From a bacterium (GTDB lineage Bacteria > Planctomycetota > UBA11346): a DNA stretch of 18,769 bases. The translations under genes were made by a program, and so were the position numbers. Numbering within the stretch: the stretch's first letter is position 1; every line of letters starts with the position of its first letter. This document shows positions 1 to 7,065 of the stretch, piece after piece. The notes beneath the pieces are model-generated. The model made no database searches and was not told the DNA's origin. It saw nothing but the letters and a program-made list of their open reading frames with translations. Location of the stretch: contig JAIFKN010000241.1 in assembly GCA_020049615.1 (NCBI GenBank), positions 1 through 18,769 of the forward strand, in the 5' to 3' direction.

Positions 1-88
1 CGGCCGGGGCGGAGGAGCGGATCGCCTCGGCGGCACGGATGTGGCCGGCGCCGGCGGAGACGGACAGGATGAGGATGTCGCAGCTCAT
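1..88 (-). CDS. MGDG synthase-like glycosyltransferase, N-terminal fragment (runs off window)
   Basis: Only the first 29 codons are present; the gene continues beyond base 1. The peptide begins MSCDILILSVSAGAGHIRAA and continues AEAIRSS. The hydrophobic strand followed by S-x-GAGH-x-RAAEAI is the N-terminal signature of the MGDG-synthase / processive diacylglycerol glycosyltransferase group (GT-B fold, GT28-like). These enzymes add sugars to diacylglycerol at the inner membrane. The ATG at 88-86 overlaps the TGA (87-85) of the upstream membrane protein as ATGA, so translation is probably coupled and the two share a transcript. The family call rests on this motif alone, because the UDP-sugar-binding C-terminal half is outside the window. 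Substrate and sugar cannot be judged. Confidence 0.7.
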   Translation of the reverse strand, partial: MSCDILILSVSAGAGHIRAAEAIRSSAPA

Positions 89-1443
89 GGGGAGGGGGCG
101 GCGGCGAAGTAGCCCGAGACGGCGCCGCGATGGCGGGGGGCCACCGTCGTCGCCCGGGTGCCGGCCGCGGTGGCGGTATGCTCGGCCAGGGCTGCCGGGG
201 CGGTGGCCGTGCCCTGTTCGTCCGCGCGCGGGGCGCGGGCCTGGGTGCCGATGGCGATGCCGGATTCGGGGTTGCGCGGGGTGCCGGCGGCGAGGCGGTC
301 GCGGAAGCCGCTTTCGACCCGCTGCACGTCCTTCCAGTTGAGGTCGGCATGGCCGCCGCCCGGGCCGGGGCCGCCCTGTCCGTCCTCGCTACCGCCCTCC
401 CGGCCGACCATGCCGGCAGCCTGGGCAAGTTCGCCAGCGAGGCGGTCGGCGAGTCGCTGCGCCGCCGCAGGATCGCCCCCGCCGGCCCCGCCGGATGGGG
501 CCTGCGCGGCCTCCAATCCCCAGCGCTGCAGCGCCTGACGCTGCGCCTGGGTCAGTTCGCCTCCAGCCATGGCCTGCTGTGCCAGGCGCAGCAGCGCTTC
601 GCCTTCAGGGCCGGCCGGCAGCTTGGCGGCCAGACCAGGCGCCTGGGCCTCGAGGTCGGCAAGCGCGGCTGCGAGATCGGCTGCTGCTGCGGCGGCGACG
701 GCGGGATCGCCGCCGGCATTCAGTCCGGCTAGGGCCTCGGCCTTGGCCAGGGCGTCGGCGAGGCGATCGGAGGCGGTGGCCCGGGTGTCGTCGAGGTCGC
801 GCTCGAGGGCGTCGAGCGCGGCCCAGGTCTGCTGGTTGAGCCCCTGCCTGGCGAGCGCCTCGCGCACGGCAGCGAGGCGTTCCTCCAGCGTCTCGATCGC
901 TTCCGGCGCGGCGAGGCGCTGGTCGCGGAGTTGCTCCAGCTTTGCCGTCGCGGCGCCGAGCGAGCCATCGGCGACTGGTGGCGCTGGCGGCGGGGCGGTG
1001 ACCTGGGGCAGGAACCAGGCTCCGGCGAGCAAGGCGCCCGCGGCGAGGGCGGTGGGCAGTCCAGGGGCGCGCAGCGGCGGCAGTTCGACCTTCTCGAGCC
1101 GCGGAGCGGCGCGCTGGTACCAGGCCGGATCCCGGCTGGAGCAGGCGGCCAGGGCCATGATCAGGCCGTCGGTTCCAGCCAGGCGGTCGGCCTCGCCGGC
1201 CAACCACCAGCGTGGCGTCGCTACGGCCAGCGCCCGAGGCAGCAGGGTCAGCGGTGCGAGGGCGGCAGCGATGGCAATGGCCGGTGCCAGCCATCCGGCG
1301 TCCGGCACCGCCAGACGGATCACGGCAAGGGAGGTCGCCCCCAGCAGACCGCTGAGCGCCGCGACGGGCAGGACGCGTGCCAGGCCTCGTTCGATGCGGT
1401 GGCGCCGGTCCAGGCGCTGGCACAGGCGGTCGATGGCATCCAC
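85..1443 (-). CDS. Membrane protein with alanine-rich coiled-coil region, unknown function
   Basis: The product is 452 residues starting at GTG (1443-1441), with a GGAG about 11 bases upstream. There is no in-frame ATG near this start, and the ATGs just upstream are in another frame. Two hydrophobic segments at about residues 22-46 and 51-70 and a third at about 131-147 predict an inner-membrane anchor. Residues about 160-330 are rich in Ala, Leu, Glu, Arg and Gln with heptad-like spacing, consistent with long helices or a coiled coil. The remainder to the C-terminus is Gly/Gln/Ala-rich and probably disordered. The architecture recalls the large membrane proteins found with MoxR/VWA clusters in some PVC bacteria, but I see no diagnostic motif and do not assign a family. 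It is co-directional with, and overlaps, the glycosyltransferase gene, suggesting a joint role at the envelope. Confidence 0.75.
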   Translation of the reverse strand: MDAIDRLCQRLDRRHRIERGLARVLPVAALSGLLGATSLAVIRLAVPDAGWLAPAIAIAAALAPLTLLPRALAVATPRWWLAGEADRLAGTDGLIMALAACSSRDPAWYQRAAPRLEKVELPPLRAPGLPTALAAGALLAGAWFLPQVTAPPPAPPVADGSLGAATAKLEQLRDQRLAAPEAIETLEERLAAVREALARQGLNQQTWAALDALERDLDDTRATASDRLADALAKAEALAGLNAGGDPAVAAAAAADLAAALADLEAQAPGLAAKLPAGPEGEALLRLAQQAMAGGELTQAQRQALQRWGLEAAQAPSGGAGGGDPAAAQRLADRLAGELAQAAGMVGREGGSEDGQGGPGPGGGHADLNWKDVQRVESGFRDRLAAGTPRNPESGIAIGTQARAPRADEQGTATAPAALAEHTATAAGTRATTVAPRHRGAVSGYFAAAPSP

Positions 1444-1523
1444 GTCGGCATGCTCTCCATCCCGGCACCTCCCGCAACGGCAGGATCAATGCACTTCACG
1501 CCGGCTTCAAGATCGCTACGACC

Positions 1524-1874
1524 ATGCGCGCCATGACCGAGACCTTCGACCCCGCCAACGGCCCCGAGCGCTTCTCCCTCATCTTCGGCGCCGATCCGGG
1601 CCGAGCCGTGATGCGCTGCAAGGTCCACGACTACGACCAGTCGATCGAACTGTTCTTCGCCCCGACCACCCCGGTGACGTGGGTGCCGGACGAGGCCCAG
1701 CTGAAGTCGGTCTGCGCCCTCGGCTTCACCGCCGTCTACTGCGACTTCGCCGACGACACCGAATTCGTCGGCTGCTGGCGCACCCGCATCGTCGACGGCA
1801 AGAAGGCCGGCGACTACTGGGTGCAGAGCGCGCGGCGGGAGAAGGTCGGGTACCCGCGGTACAGCGCGGGTTGA
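1524..1874 (+). CDS. Small conserved-looking protein of unknown function
   Basis: The product is 116 residues if translation begins at ATG 1524 (MRAMTETFDPANG), or 113 from the in-frame ATG at 1533. Neither has a clear Shine-Dalgarno sequence, so the start is uncertain. The same frame stays open upstream to 1377, but that part overlaps the divergent membrane-protein gene and has shadow-like composition. The protein is acidic to neutral and soluble, with no signal peptide and no hydrophobic segment. It has several Cys (MRCKVHDYD, SVCALGF, VYCDF, VGCWRTR) and a C-terminal YWVQSARREKVGYPRYSAG tail. I recognise no family. Its TGA (1872-1874) overlaps the ATG of the phosphatase gene by one base, so it heads the plus-strand run that leads to the fumarase genes. 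Codon usage matches its neighbours, supporting a real gene. Confidence 0.7.
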   Translation: MRAMTETFDPANGPERFSLIFGADPGRAVMRCKVHDYDQSIELFFAPTTPVTWVPDEAQLKSVCALGFTAVYCDFADDTEFVGCWRTRIVDGKKAGDYWVQSARREKVGYPRYSAG

Positions 1875-2677
1875 TGGACCTCGCCCGCGAACTCGCCCTC
1901 GCCCGCCTCGCTGCCCGCACTGCCGGAGCCGAGGCGTTGCGCCTGCAGGCGGGTATCGGTTCGCGGCCCAAGGCCGACGGATCGCCAGTCAGCGATGGGG
2001 ACCTCGCCGCCGATCGCATTGTGCGCCAGGCGATCTGCGCGAACTTCCCAGACGATGCCATCCTCTCCGAGGAACTGGCCGACGAACAGTCGCGTCTGGC
2101 CAGCCGCCGTTTGTGGATCATCGATCCGATCGACGGCACGCGCAGCTACGTCGCCGGGGGCGGCGAGTGGTGCGTGCAGGTTGCATTGGCCGTCGACGGC
2201 GTGGTGGTGCTCGGCGTCCTCGATCTGCCGGCCCGTGGCCTGGCGGTGTGGGCGGCGGCTGGGCTCGGGGGTGGCCAGTCCGATGCCGCTGGCGAACGCG
2301 TGCTGACCCCGGTCGATGGCGTGCGCGACGTCCTGGCCGGCGGCACCAGCGAACGGAATCGCAACCACATCGCTCGCATCCTCGCTGCCCTGCCGGAGTT
2401 CACCCATCTGCCGGCGCAGTCGGTCGGGGTGAAGGCGGCGCAGATCCTACTCGGCGAGGCCGACCTGTTCATCCATTCGCGGCGCATCGCCGAGTGGGAC
2501 GCGGCGGCGCCGGCTGCGGTGATCCAGTACGCCGGCGGGACCGCCACCGACCTGGTCGGCGCGGATCTGCGTTTCAACACAGCTTCTGGCAAGGTCCCCG
2601 GCTTCGTGTTCTCGCGTCGGACTGACCATGCTGAGCTGGTGCGTCGCATCGCCGCGGCGGGGATCACATGCGCCTGA
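1874..2677 (+). CDS. Inositol monophosphatase-family phosphatase, CysQ/HisN-like
   Basis: The product is 267 residues, the normal size for this Li+-sensitive, Mg2+-dependent phosphomonoesterase family. The visible family motifs are KADGSPVSDGDLAAD (residues 33-47), the metal-binding SEEL at 65-68, WIIDPIDGTR at 81-90 supplying the Asp pair (D84, D87), and the C-terminal EWDAAAPAAV at 207-216 with the third catalytic Asp. Members hydrolyse inositol phosphates, 3'-phosphoadenosine 5'-phosphate (CysQ) or histidinol phosphate (HisN). The EWDAAA segment followed by AGG favours a CysQ-like enzyme and DPIDGTRSY is closer to HisN-type, so the substrate is left open. The ATG at 1874 overlaps the previous stop (TGATG). 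The reading frame is open far upstream, but that part is antisense to the membrane-protein gene. The gene overlaps the next one by 10 bases. Confidence 0.88.
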   Translation: MDLARELALARLAARTAGAEALRLQAGIGSRPKADGSPVSDGDLAADRIVRQAICANFPDDAILSEELADEQSRLASRRLWIIDPIDGTRSYVAGGGEWCVQVALAVDGVVVLGVLDLPARGLAVWAAAGLGGGQSDAAGERVLTPVDGVRDVLAGGTSERNRNHIARILAALPEFTHLPAQSVGVKAAQILLGEADLFIHSRRIAEWDAAAPAAVIQYAGGTATDLVGADLRFNTASGKVPGFVFSRRTDHAELVRRIAAAGITCA

Positions 2678-3180
2678 CCGTCCTACTGGCGCTGGCTCTG
2701 CTCGTCGGCTGCGCCGCCCGTCCTGCCGACGCCTGGCAACCGGAGCGCGCCGAGGCGGTGGCGTGGTGGATCGAAGACGTCGCGCACGGCTTGCCGCGCG
2801 TGCCGGGCGAGGTCGACATGATCGATGGCGGGCCGCGCGATGCCGCCATCGCCCGCTGGGCTGCCGGCTCGCAATTCGGTGAACGCTGGCAGCCGCCGCG
2901 TCAACTCGCTGCCCGACGTGCCCGCTGGCCCTCCGTGGCAGCCGCCATGATGGAGGAGTTGGCCGTGCCCACCGGTAGCGACGGTCTGCTCGCTCCCGCC
3001 CTCGGCGTCCCGCCGATGCGCCGGGCCGAGATCGACGATCTGATCGACGCCGAGAATGCCGACCGCCGCTTCCTCGATCAGCTGGTGCTGACGCTCGGTG
3101 CACCAGATCCGGCGGTCGAGCGGATCTACCGTGCGGCGGTGCGGGCTGCGCGCAGCAAGCTGGATGCTCCCGCGCGTTGA
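2668..3180 (+). CDS. Putative lipoprotein of unknown function
   Basis: The product is 170 residues. The N-terminus MRLTVLLALALLVGC is a classic lipoprotein signal: a basic n-region, a leucine-rich core and an LVGC lipobox with Cys15 as the expected lipidation site. The mature part is helical and charged, with Trp-rich patches (WWIEDVAHG, ARWAAGSQFGERW) and a C-terminal helix (DPAVERIYRAAVRAARSK). No known domain is recognisable. ATG 2668 lies inside the end of the phosphatase gene (stop at 2675-2677), and its own TGA (3178-3180) is 29 bases before the fumarase alpha start. It is therefore embedded in a tight operon. It is probably anchored in the outer membrane or to the periplasmic face of the inner membrane; residue +2 is Ala, not the Asp that causes inner-membrane retention. 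A link to fumarate metabolism is positional only. Confidence 0.75.
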   Translation: MRLTVLLALALLVGCAARPADAWQPERAEAVAWWIEDVAHGLPRVPGEVDMIDGGPRDAAIARWAAGSQFGERWQPPRQLAARRARWPSVAAAMMEELAVPTGSDGLLAPALGVPPMRRAEIDDLIDAENADRRFLDQLVLTLGAPDPAVERIYRAAVRAARSKLDAPAR

Positions 3181-3209
3181 ACCGCGGCGCCGGCTCTCAG
3201 GCTGCCGGC

Positions 3210-4091
3210 ATGGCAGACGCTCCGCTCCTCGCCTCGCTCCTCGAACTCATCCGCAGAACCTCGGCTGAATTGCCAGCCGACGTGCGGGCCAAGGTGGCCG
3301 CCGGGGCTGCGGTCGAGGAGGCAGGCTCCAACGCCGCCTACGCCTTCCAGGTGGTGCAGGACAACATCACCCTGGCTTGCGAGAAGAGCGCGCCGCTGTG
3401 CCAGGATACCGGCTCGATCCTGGTCTACGTGCACACCCCGGTCGGCTACGACCAGATCGCTTTCCACGAGGCCTTCGTCGAGGCGGTGAAGCAGGCGACG
3501 GCCAAGGGCTATCTGCGGCAGAACTCGGTCGACAGCATCACCGGCGCCAACAGCGGCAACAACGTCGGCCCCGGCACCCCCGACCTGCACTTCCACCAGT
3601 GGCGCAAGGATCACGTCGAGGTGGTGCTGATGCTCAAGGGCGGCGGCTGCGAGAACGTCGGTGCGACCTACTCCCTGCCCAATCCGAAGTTCGGCGGTCG
3701 CGACCTGGCCGGGGTCGAGAATGCCCTCCTCGACTGCGTGCTGCAGGCCCAGGGCCAGGGCTGCGGGCCCGGCATCCTCGGCGTCGGCATCGGCGGCGAC
3801 CGGGTCAGCGGCATGGCGTGCGCCAAGACGCAGTTCCTGCGCCGGCTTGACGACAGCAACACTGATCCGGTCCTCGCCGGTCTCGAGCAGCGCGTGGTTG
3901 AGAAGGCCAACAAGAGCGGCATCGGCCCGATGGGCTTCGGCGGCAAGACCACGCTGCTGGGCTGCAAGGTGGGCAAGCTCAACCGTGTTCCGGCCAGCTA
4001 CTTCGTCGCTGTCAGCTACATGTGCTGGGCCTTCCGTCGCCAGGGTGTCGACCTGCGCGCCGACGGCTCGATCACCCGCTGGATCTACTGA
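3210..4091 (+). CDS. Class I fumarate hydratase alpha subunit (or related L-tartrate-type dehydratase)
   Basis: The product is 293 residues from ATG 3210; it matches the N-terminal (alpha) half of [4Fe-4S] class I fumarases, which interconvert fumarate and malate. Signatures are APLCQDTGSI (residues 61-70, Cys64), NSVDSITGANSGNNVGPGTP (106-123 region), KGGGCENVGATYS and GCGPGILGVGIGGDR (Cys185), then GIGPMGFGGKTT. Cys64 and Cys185 sit where cluster ligands are expected in this family. A TTG at 3177 would add 11 residues, but the ATG gives the usual N-terminus. TtdA-type tartrate dehydratase has the same architecture and cannot be excluded. The beta-subunit gene follows after 7 bases, and the two proteins should form a cytoplasmic complex. 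The enzyme is expected to be oxygen-sensitive through its labile cluster. Confidence 0.9.
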   Translation: MADAPLLASLLELIRRTSAELPADVRAKVAAGAAVEEAGSNAAYAFQVVQDNITLACEKSAPLCQDTGSILVYVHTPVGYDQIAFHEAFVEAVKQATAKGYLRQNSVDSITGANSGNNVGPGTPDLHFHQWRKDHVEVVLMLKGGGCENVGATYSLPNPKFGGRDLAGVENALLDCVLQAQGQGCGPGILGVGIGGDRVSGMACAKTQFLRRLDDSNTDPVLAGLEQRVVEKANKSGIGPMGFGGKTTLLGCKVGKLNRVPASYFVAVSYMCWAFRRQGVDLRADGSITRWIY

Positions 4092-4098
4092 GGTCGCC

Positions 4099-4662
4099 AT
4101 GGCACTTGTGCAACTCACCACGCCCCTGACCGAGGAGGTCGCCCGCTCGCTGCACCTCGGCGATACCGTCGAGATCACCGGTCGGCTGTATACGGGACGC
4201 GATGCGGTGCATCACCGCCTGCACCACGGCGAGAAGCCGCCGGTCGACCTGCGCGGCGGCATCATCTACCACTGCGGCCCGGTCATGGTGCAGGAGGGCG
4301 GTCGCTGGGTGTGCAAGGCCGCCGGGCCGACCACCAGCTCGCGCGAGGAGCCGTACCAGGCCGAGGTCATGCGCGACCACGGCATCCGCGCGGTGATCGG
4401 CAAGGGCGGCATGGGGCCGAAGACCCTGGAGGAGCACGGCTGCGTCTACCTGCACGCCATCGGCGGGGCGGCGCAGATCTACGCCCAGCGCATCACCCGG
4501 GTCGACGGCGTCGACTGGATGGACCTCGGCAGCCCCGAGGCGGTCTGGCACCTGTGGGTCGAGCGCTTCCCCGCCATCGTGACGATGGACGCGCACGGCC
4601 GCTCGCTGCACAAGGACCTGCTGGAGAGCAGCGCCAAGGCGCTCGAGGCGCTCAAGGCCTGA
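4099..4662 (+). CDS. Class I fumarate hydratase beta subunit
   Basis: The product is 187 residues, corresponding to the C-terminal (beta) domain of class I fumarases encoded as a separate gene. Recognisable motifs are GDTVEITGRLYTGRDAVHHRL (residues about 21-41), the GGIIYHCGPVM segment, KAAGPTTSSREEPY, and the GIRAVIGKGGMG loop. These are typical of the swivelling beta domain that completes the substrate site. The GAGGT at 4090-4094, overlapping the alpha stop codon, is a good ribosome binding site 4-5 bases from the ATG, so the two subunits are probably made in a balanced ratio. Together with the alpha gene this gives a heteromeric hydro-lyase. Specificity (fumarate versus tartrate or a methylated C4 acid) is not resolved by sequence. 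The neighbouring SatP-type transporter makes a succinate/fumarate/acetate context likely. Confidence 0.9.
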   Translation: MALVQLTTPLTEEVARSLHLGDTVEITGRLYTGRDAVHHRLHHGEKPPVDLRGGIIYHCGPVMVQEGGRWVCKAAGPTTSSREEPYQAEVMRDHGIRAVIGKGGMGPKTLEEHGCVYLHAIGGAAQIYAQRITRVDGVDWMDLGSPEAVWHLWVERFPAIVTMDAHGRSLHKDLLESSAKALEALKA

Positions 4663-4696
4663 TCGCATGGGGTTAAGAGCTCTGGGTATTACCAGG

Positions 4697-4718
4697 GCTG
4701 ATCGGTGGGGTGGTCAGC
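4697..4718 (+). terminator. Hairpin after the fumarase genes, possible weak terminator
   Basis: GCTGATC (4697-4703) pairs with GGTCAGC (4712-4718) over 7 positions, including one G-T wobble, around an 8-base loop. It lies 34 bases after the fumarase beta stop. No T-run follows, so it does not fit a strong intrinsic terminator; it may instead protect or attenuate the transcript. Confidence 0.25.
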
Positions 4719-4741
4719 CGCGGTATGCGTGACCCAGGCTG

Positions 4742-4757
4742 TCCCAGGTCGCTGGGA
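4742..4757 (+). promoter_or_regulatory. Perfect short hairpin in the SatP leader
   Basis: TCCCAG (4742-4747) and CTGGGA (4752-4757) form a perfect 6-base-pair stem with a GTCG tetraloop, 47 bases before the transporter ATG. It could be a leader structure or a small operator. Only a few T's follow (ATTG), so a terminator role is unconvincing. I could not identify a sigma-70-like promoter in 4663-4804. Confidence 0.25.
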
Positions 4758-4804
4758 ATTGTCGAAATGGTGATCTGATGCCGCGCCCAGGCACGGAGAC
4801 CCCC

Positions 4805-5398
4805 ATGAGCACCTACAGCAGCACCTACAAGCCGATCATCCTCGGCAATCCGGCTGTCGTCGGGCTCGGCGGCTTCGGTCTGACCACCCTGGTGCTGCAG
4901 TTCCACAATGTCGGTTGGATGGAGATGGGGCCGGTCATCTGGCTCGGTCTGGTCTTCGGCGGCGTGGCCCAATTCATCGCCGGCCTGCAGGAGCGCGCCT
5001 CGGGCAATAACTTCGGCTACTGCGCCTTCACCGCCTACGGCAGCTTCTGGATCAGCCTGGTGCTCATGCTGATCGGCAACAAGGCGGGCTTCTTCACCGT
5101 GACGCCGCATGAACTCGGACTCTACCTGGTCGCCTGGACGTTGTTCACCGCGATTCTGTGGTTCGCCGCCCTGCGCATCAACGGCGCCCTCGCCGCGCTG
5201 TTCAGCCTGCTGCTGCTCGGCTTCATCCTGTTGGACATCGCCCACTTCGTTCCGCCCGAGCAGGCCAAGTTCTGGTCCAAGGTCGCTGGCTACGAACTGA
5301 TGGTCTGCGCCCTGCACGCCTGGTACCTGATGGCGCACCACATCTACAAGGACGCGTTCAAGCGCGACGTGCTGCCCGCTGGCAAGGCTTGGATCTGA
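4805..5398 (+). CDS. satP: SatP/YaaH (GPR1/FUN34) family acetate/succinate transporter
   Basis: The product is 197 residues with six predicted transmembrane helices, the usual size of the AceTr family. The diagnostic N-terminal NPAVVGLGGFGLTT motif (residues about 17-30) corresponds to the conserved NPAPLGL signature and is followed by TTLVLQFHNVG. Later segments include GLVFGGVAQFIAGLQE and NNFGYCAFTAYGSFW, also typical of the family. Characterised members carry acetate and succinate with protons across the inner membrane. The ATG at 4805 is chosen because GGAG at 4795-4798 is ideally spaced; an upstream in-frame ATG at 4778 lacks such a site. The gene follows the fumarase pair in the same direction after a structured 142-base gap, so it may have its own promoter. 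Its stop lies only 3 bases from the end of the convergent gene. Confidence 0.92.
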   Translation: MSTYSSTYKPIILGNPAVVGLGGFGLTTLVLQFHNVGWMEMGPVIWLGLVFGGVAQFIAGLQERASGNNFGYCAFTAYGSFWISLVLMLIGNKAGFFTVTPHELGLYLVAWTLFTAILWFAALRINGALAALFSLLLLGFILLDIAHFVPPEQAKFWSKVAGYELMVCALHAWYLMAHHIYKDAFKRDVLPAGKAWI

Positions 5399-5401
5399 GG
5401 T

Positions 5402-5875
5402 TCAAGCCAACGTCTCAAGCAGCCGGCTGAGCGCGCCGCGCACTGAGGCGGCCGTGTATGGATCGGCCGGATGCGGCGGGCTGCCCTCGCGTTCGAAGAA
5501 CGGCCGTTCGCCCATGACCTGCCCCCACTGCATGTCGGCGCTACGGACGAGGTCGGCAAGCAACGGTTCGGAGGCGAGCAGTTGGCGGACATGCGCGGCG
5601 AGCGCGGCGAGCGGCTGGTCGTGGTCGCGTAGCAGCAACGGGCTGCTGGCGACATCGCGCAGCAGCACATCCTTCAGCACACCAGGAACATCGGGCAGGT
5701 GTTTGCGGATGTAGTGGCCGATCGCGGCCTCGGCCTCCTGGCGGCCGGCGACAGGCGAGCCTCCCTTCAAGCCACCGGGGCCAGCCAGGCGGCCGATGGC
5801 CTCGGCCATCGAGTAGGTGCGGCCGGCGCGGATCTCGCGTTCCAATTCGGCATCTTCGGGAGAGGTCTGTCCCAT
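5402..5875 (-). CDS. Soluble protein of unknown function at the end of the ABC-transporter series
   Basis: The product is 157 residues from ATG 5875-5873. AGGAG lies 7 bases upstream of that ATG, so the longer in-frame extension (to 6496), antisense-like within the permease gene, is rejected. There is no signal peptide or membrane segment. The sequence opens with an acidic helix (SPEDAELEREIRAGRTYSMAE), then a Gly-rich linker (GPGGLKGGSPVAG), then helical segments (AEAAIGHYIRKHL, PLAALAAHVRQLL) and ends ASVRGALSRLLETLA. I recognise no family. It starts 38 bases after the second permease stop with a strong ribosome binding site, and so is probably the last cistron of the exporter operon. It converges with satP, leaving 3 bases between their stops and no obvious terminator. 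Confidence 0.72.
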   Translation of the reverse strand: MGQTSPEDAELEREIRAGRTYSMAEAIGRLAGPGGLKGGSPVAGRQEAEAAIGHYIRKHLPDVPGVLKDVLLRDVASSPLLLRDHDQPLAALAAHVRQLLASEPLLADLVRSADMQWGQVMGERPFFEREGSPPHPADPYTAASVRGALSRLLETLA

Positions 5876-5913
5876 GGCACCACTCCTACCGCTCCAGCAG
5901 CGGAGGCCAGCGC

Positions 5914-7065
5914 TCAGCGGCTGGCCAGTCCGGCCACGATCGGCAGGCGCAAGGCGCGCCAGCAACTGGCCAGGGCGCCGCAGGCGCCGATCAGCGCGGC
6001 CAGGCCGAGGGCGGTTCCCGCCACCGCGCCATCGACGGTGAGGAAGAAGGCGTTCTGGTTCAGCGCCAGCGACCAGCCGGCGACCCAGTGGCCGGCGGCC
6101 AGACCGGCCGCGCCGCCGATGACCGCGAGCATCAGTGCCTCGATCACCAGCCCACCTGCGAGATCTGCGCGGGTGAAGCCGAGCACACGCTGCGTCGCCA
6201 GTTCGCGCAGGCGCCGGCCGACCGCGGTCAGCATGGTGTTGACGCAGATCAAGGCGCCCGCGATCAGCACGGCGGCGAGCATCAGGCGGGCGACCCAGAA
6301 CAACCAGGCCAGGCCGCCGAGCGCCTCGCGGTAGTGCTCGCTCTCGACCCAGCCCTTGAACGAGCGCTCGACCGGGCCGGGGATGGAGAACTGCGCCAGG
6401 GCCGCCGCTGCTGCGTCGCGGGATTCCATGCGCGTCACCACCAGACTGTAGGTGCGGCGGCGCAGGCTGGTCAGCAGATCGGCGGCGCGTACCCACAGCT
6501 CGCCCTCATGCAATCCACCGCCGGCAGCGAAGCGTCCGACCACGCGCCATTCCTGGTTCTCGAACGACACCGTGCTGCCGAGTGGCAGTGACGGTGCGTT
6601 GAAGCGGATGTGCGCAGTGGCTCCGGCGAGGATCTCGAACGGCTGTTCAGGCAGGCGGCCTTCGAACACGCGGACGGCGGGATGGACGTCATAGGCGACG
6701 CTCTCGACGCCGCGCACGTGCACCGGCGATTCGCGTTCATCGAGGCGGGCGAGGGCGACATGGTGCAGCTCGGGCGAGATCAGCGGCAGACCGTCGACCC
6801 CGCTGCCCAGGCCGGGCAGCTGGGCGAGGTGGACGATCTCGTCCGACTCGATCGAACTGAACATCGTGCTCTGGCCCTTGCGCGAGATCATCAGCAGGTT
6901 GCGCGGATCGCCGGTCGCCTGCAGCCTCGTCTCGACGCCACGCGCCAGGGCGGCGATGGCGGTGGCGGAAAAGACCACTGCCGCGATACCGATCACGGTG
7001 AGCAGGCTGGCGATCGGCCGACGCCACAGGTTGCGCACGGCGTGCGAAGGGGGCAGACGCAGCAT
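5914..7065 (-). CDS. ABC transporter permease, FtsX/MacB-type (second permease)
   Basis: The product is 383 residues from ATG 7065-7063, overlapping the previous stop by one base (TGATG). The layout is that of a MacB/FtsX permease. An N-terminal RNLWRRPIASLLTVIGIAAVVF segment gives TM1 at about residues 17-35. A large extracytoplasmic domain contains VRGVES and PLGSTVSFENQEWRVVGRF. Three C-terminal helices follow (WLFWVARLMLAAVLIAGALI, VIEALMLAVIGGAAGLAAGH, VAGTALGLAALIGACGALAS). The cytoplasmic RRLRELATQRVLGFTRADL is the typical coupling-loop region before TM3. It most likely pairs with the other permease and the ATPase to drive a membrane-fusion-protein-dependent exporter or lipoprotein-handling machine. 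The substrate is unknown. The frame is intact and, unlike the first permease, contains no internal stop. Confidence 0.87.
   Translation of the reverse strand: MLRLPPSHAVRNLWRRPIASLLTVIGIAAVVFSATAIAALARGVETRLQATGDPRNLLMISRKGQSTMFSSIESDEIVHLAQLPGLGSGVDGLPLISPELHHVALARLDERESPVHVRGVESVAYDVHPAVRVFEGRLPEQPFEILAGATAHIRFNAPSLPLGSTVSFENQEWRVVGRFAAGGGLHEGELWVRAADLLTSLRRRTYSLVVTRMESRDAAAAALAQFSIPGPVERSFKGWVESEHYREALGGLAWLFWVARLMLAAVLIAGALICVNTMLTAVGRRLRELATQRVLGFTRADLAGGLVIEALMLAVIGGAAGLAAGHWVAGWSLALNQNAFFLTVDGAVAGTALGLAALIGACGALASCWRALRLPIVAGLASR

Noticed and set aside
569..1873. Upstream extension of the inositol-monophosphatase frame
   Set aside because: The frame is open but lies antisense to the 452-residue membrane protein and inside the 116-residue gene. 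Family length and motifs support the start at 1874.
3177..3209. TTG start for fumarase alpha
   Set aside because: It would overlap the lipoprotein stop and add a low-complexity segment. ATG 3210 gives a family-like N-terminus.
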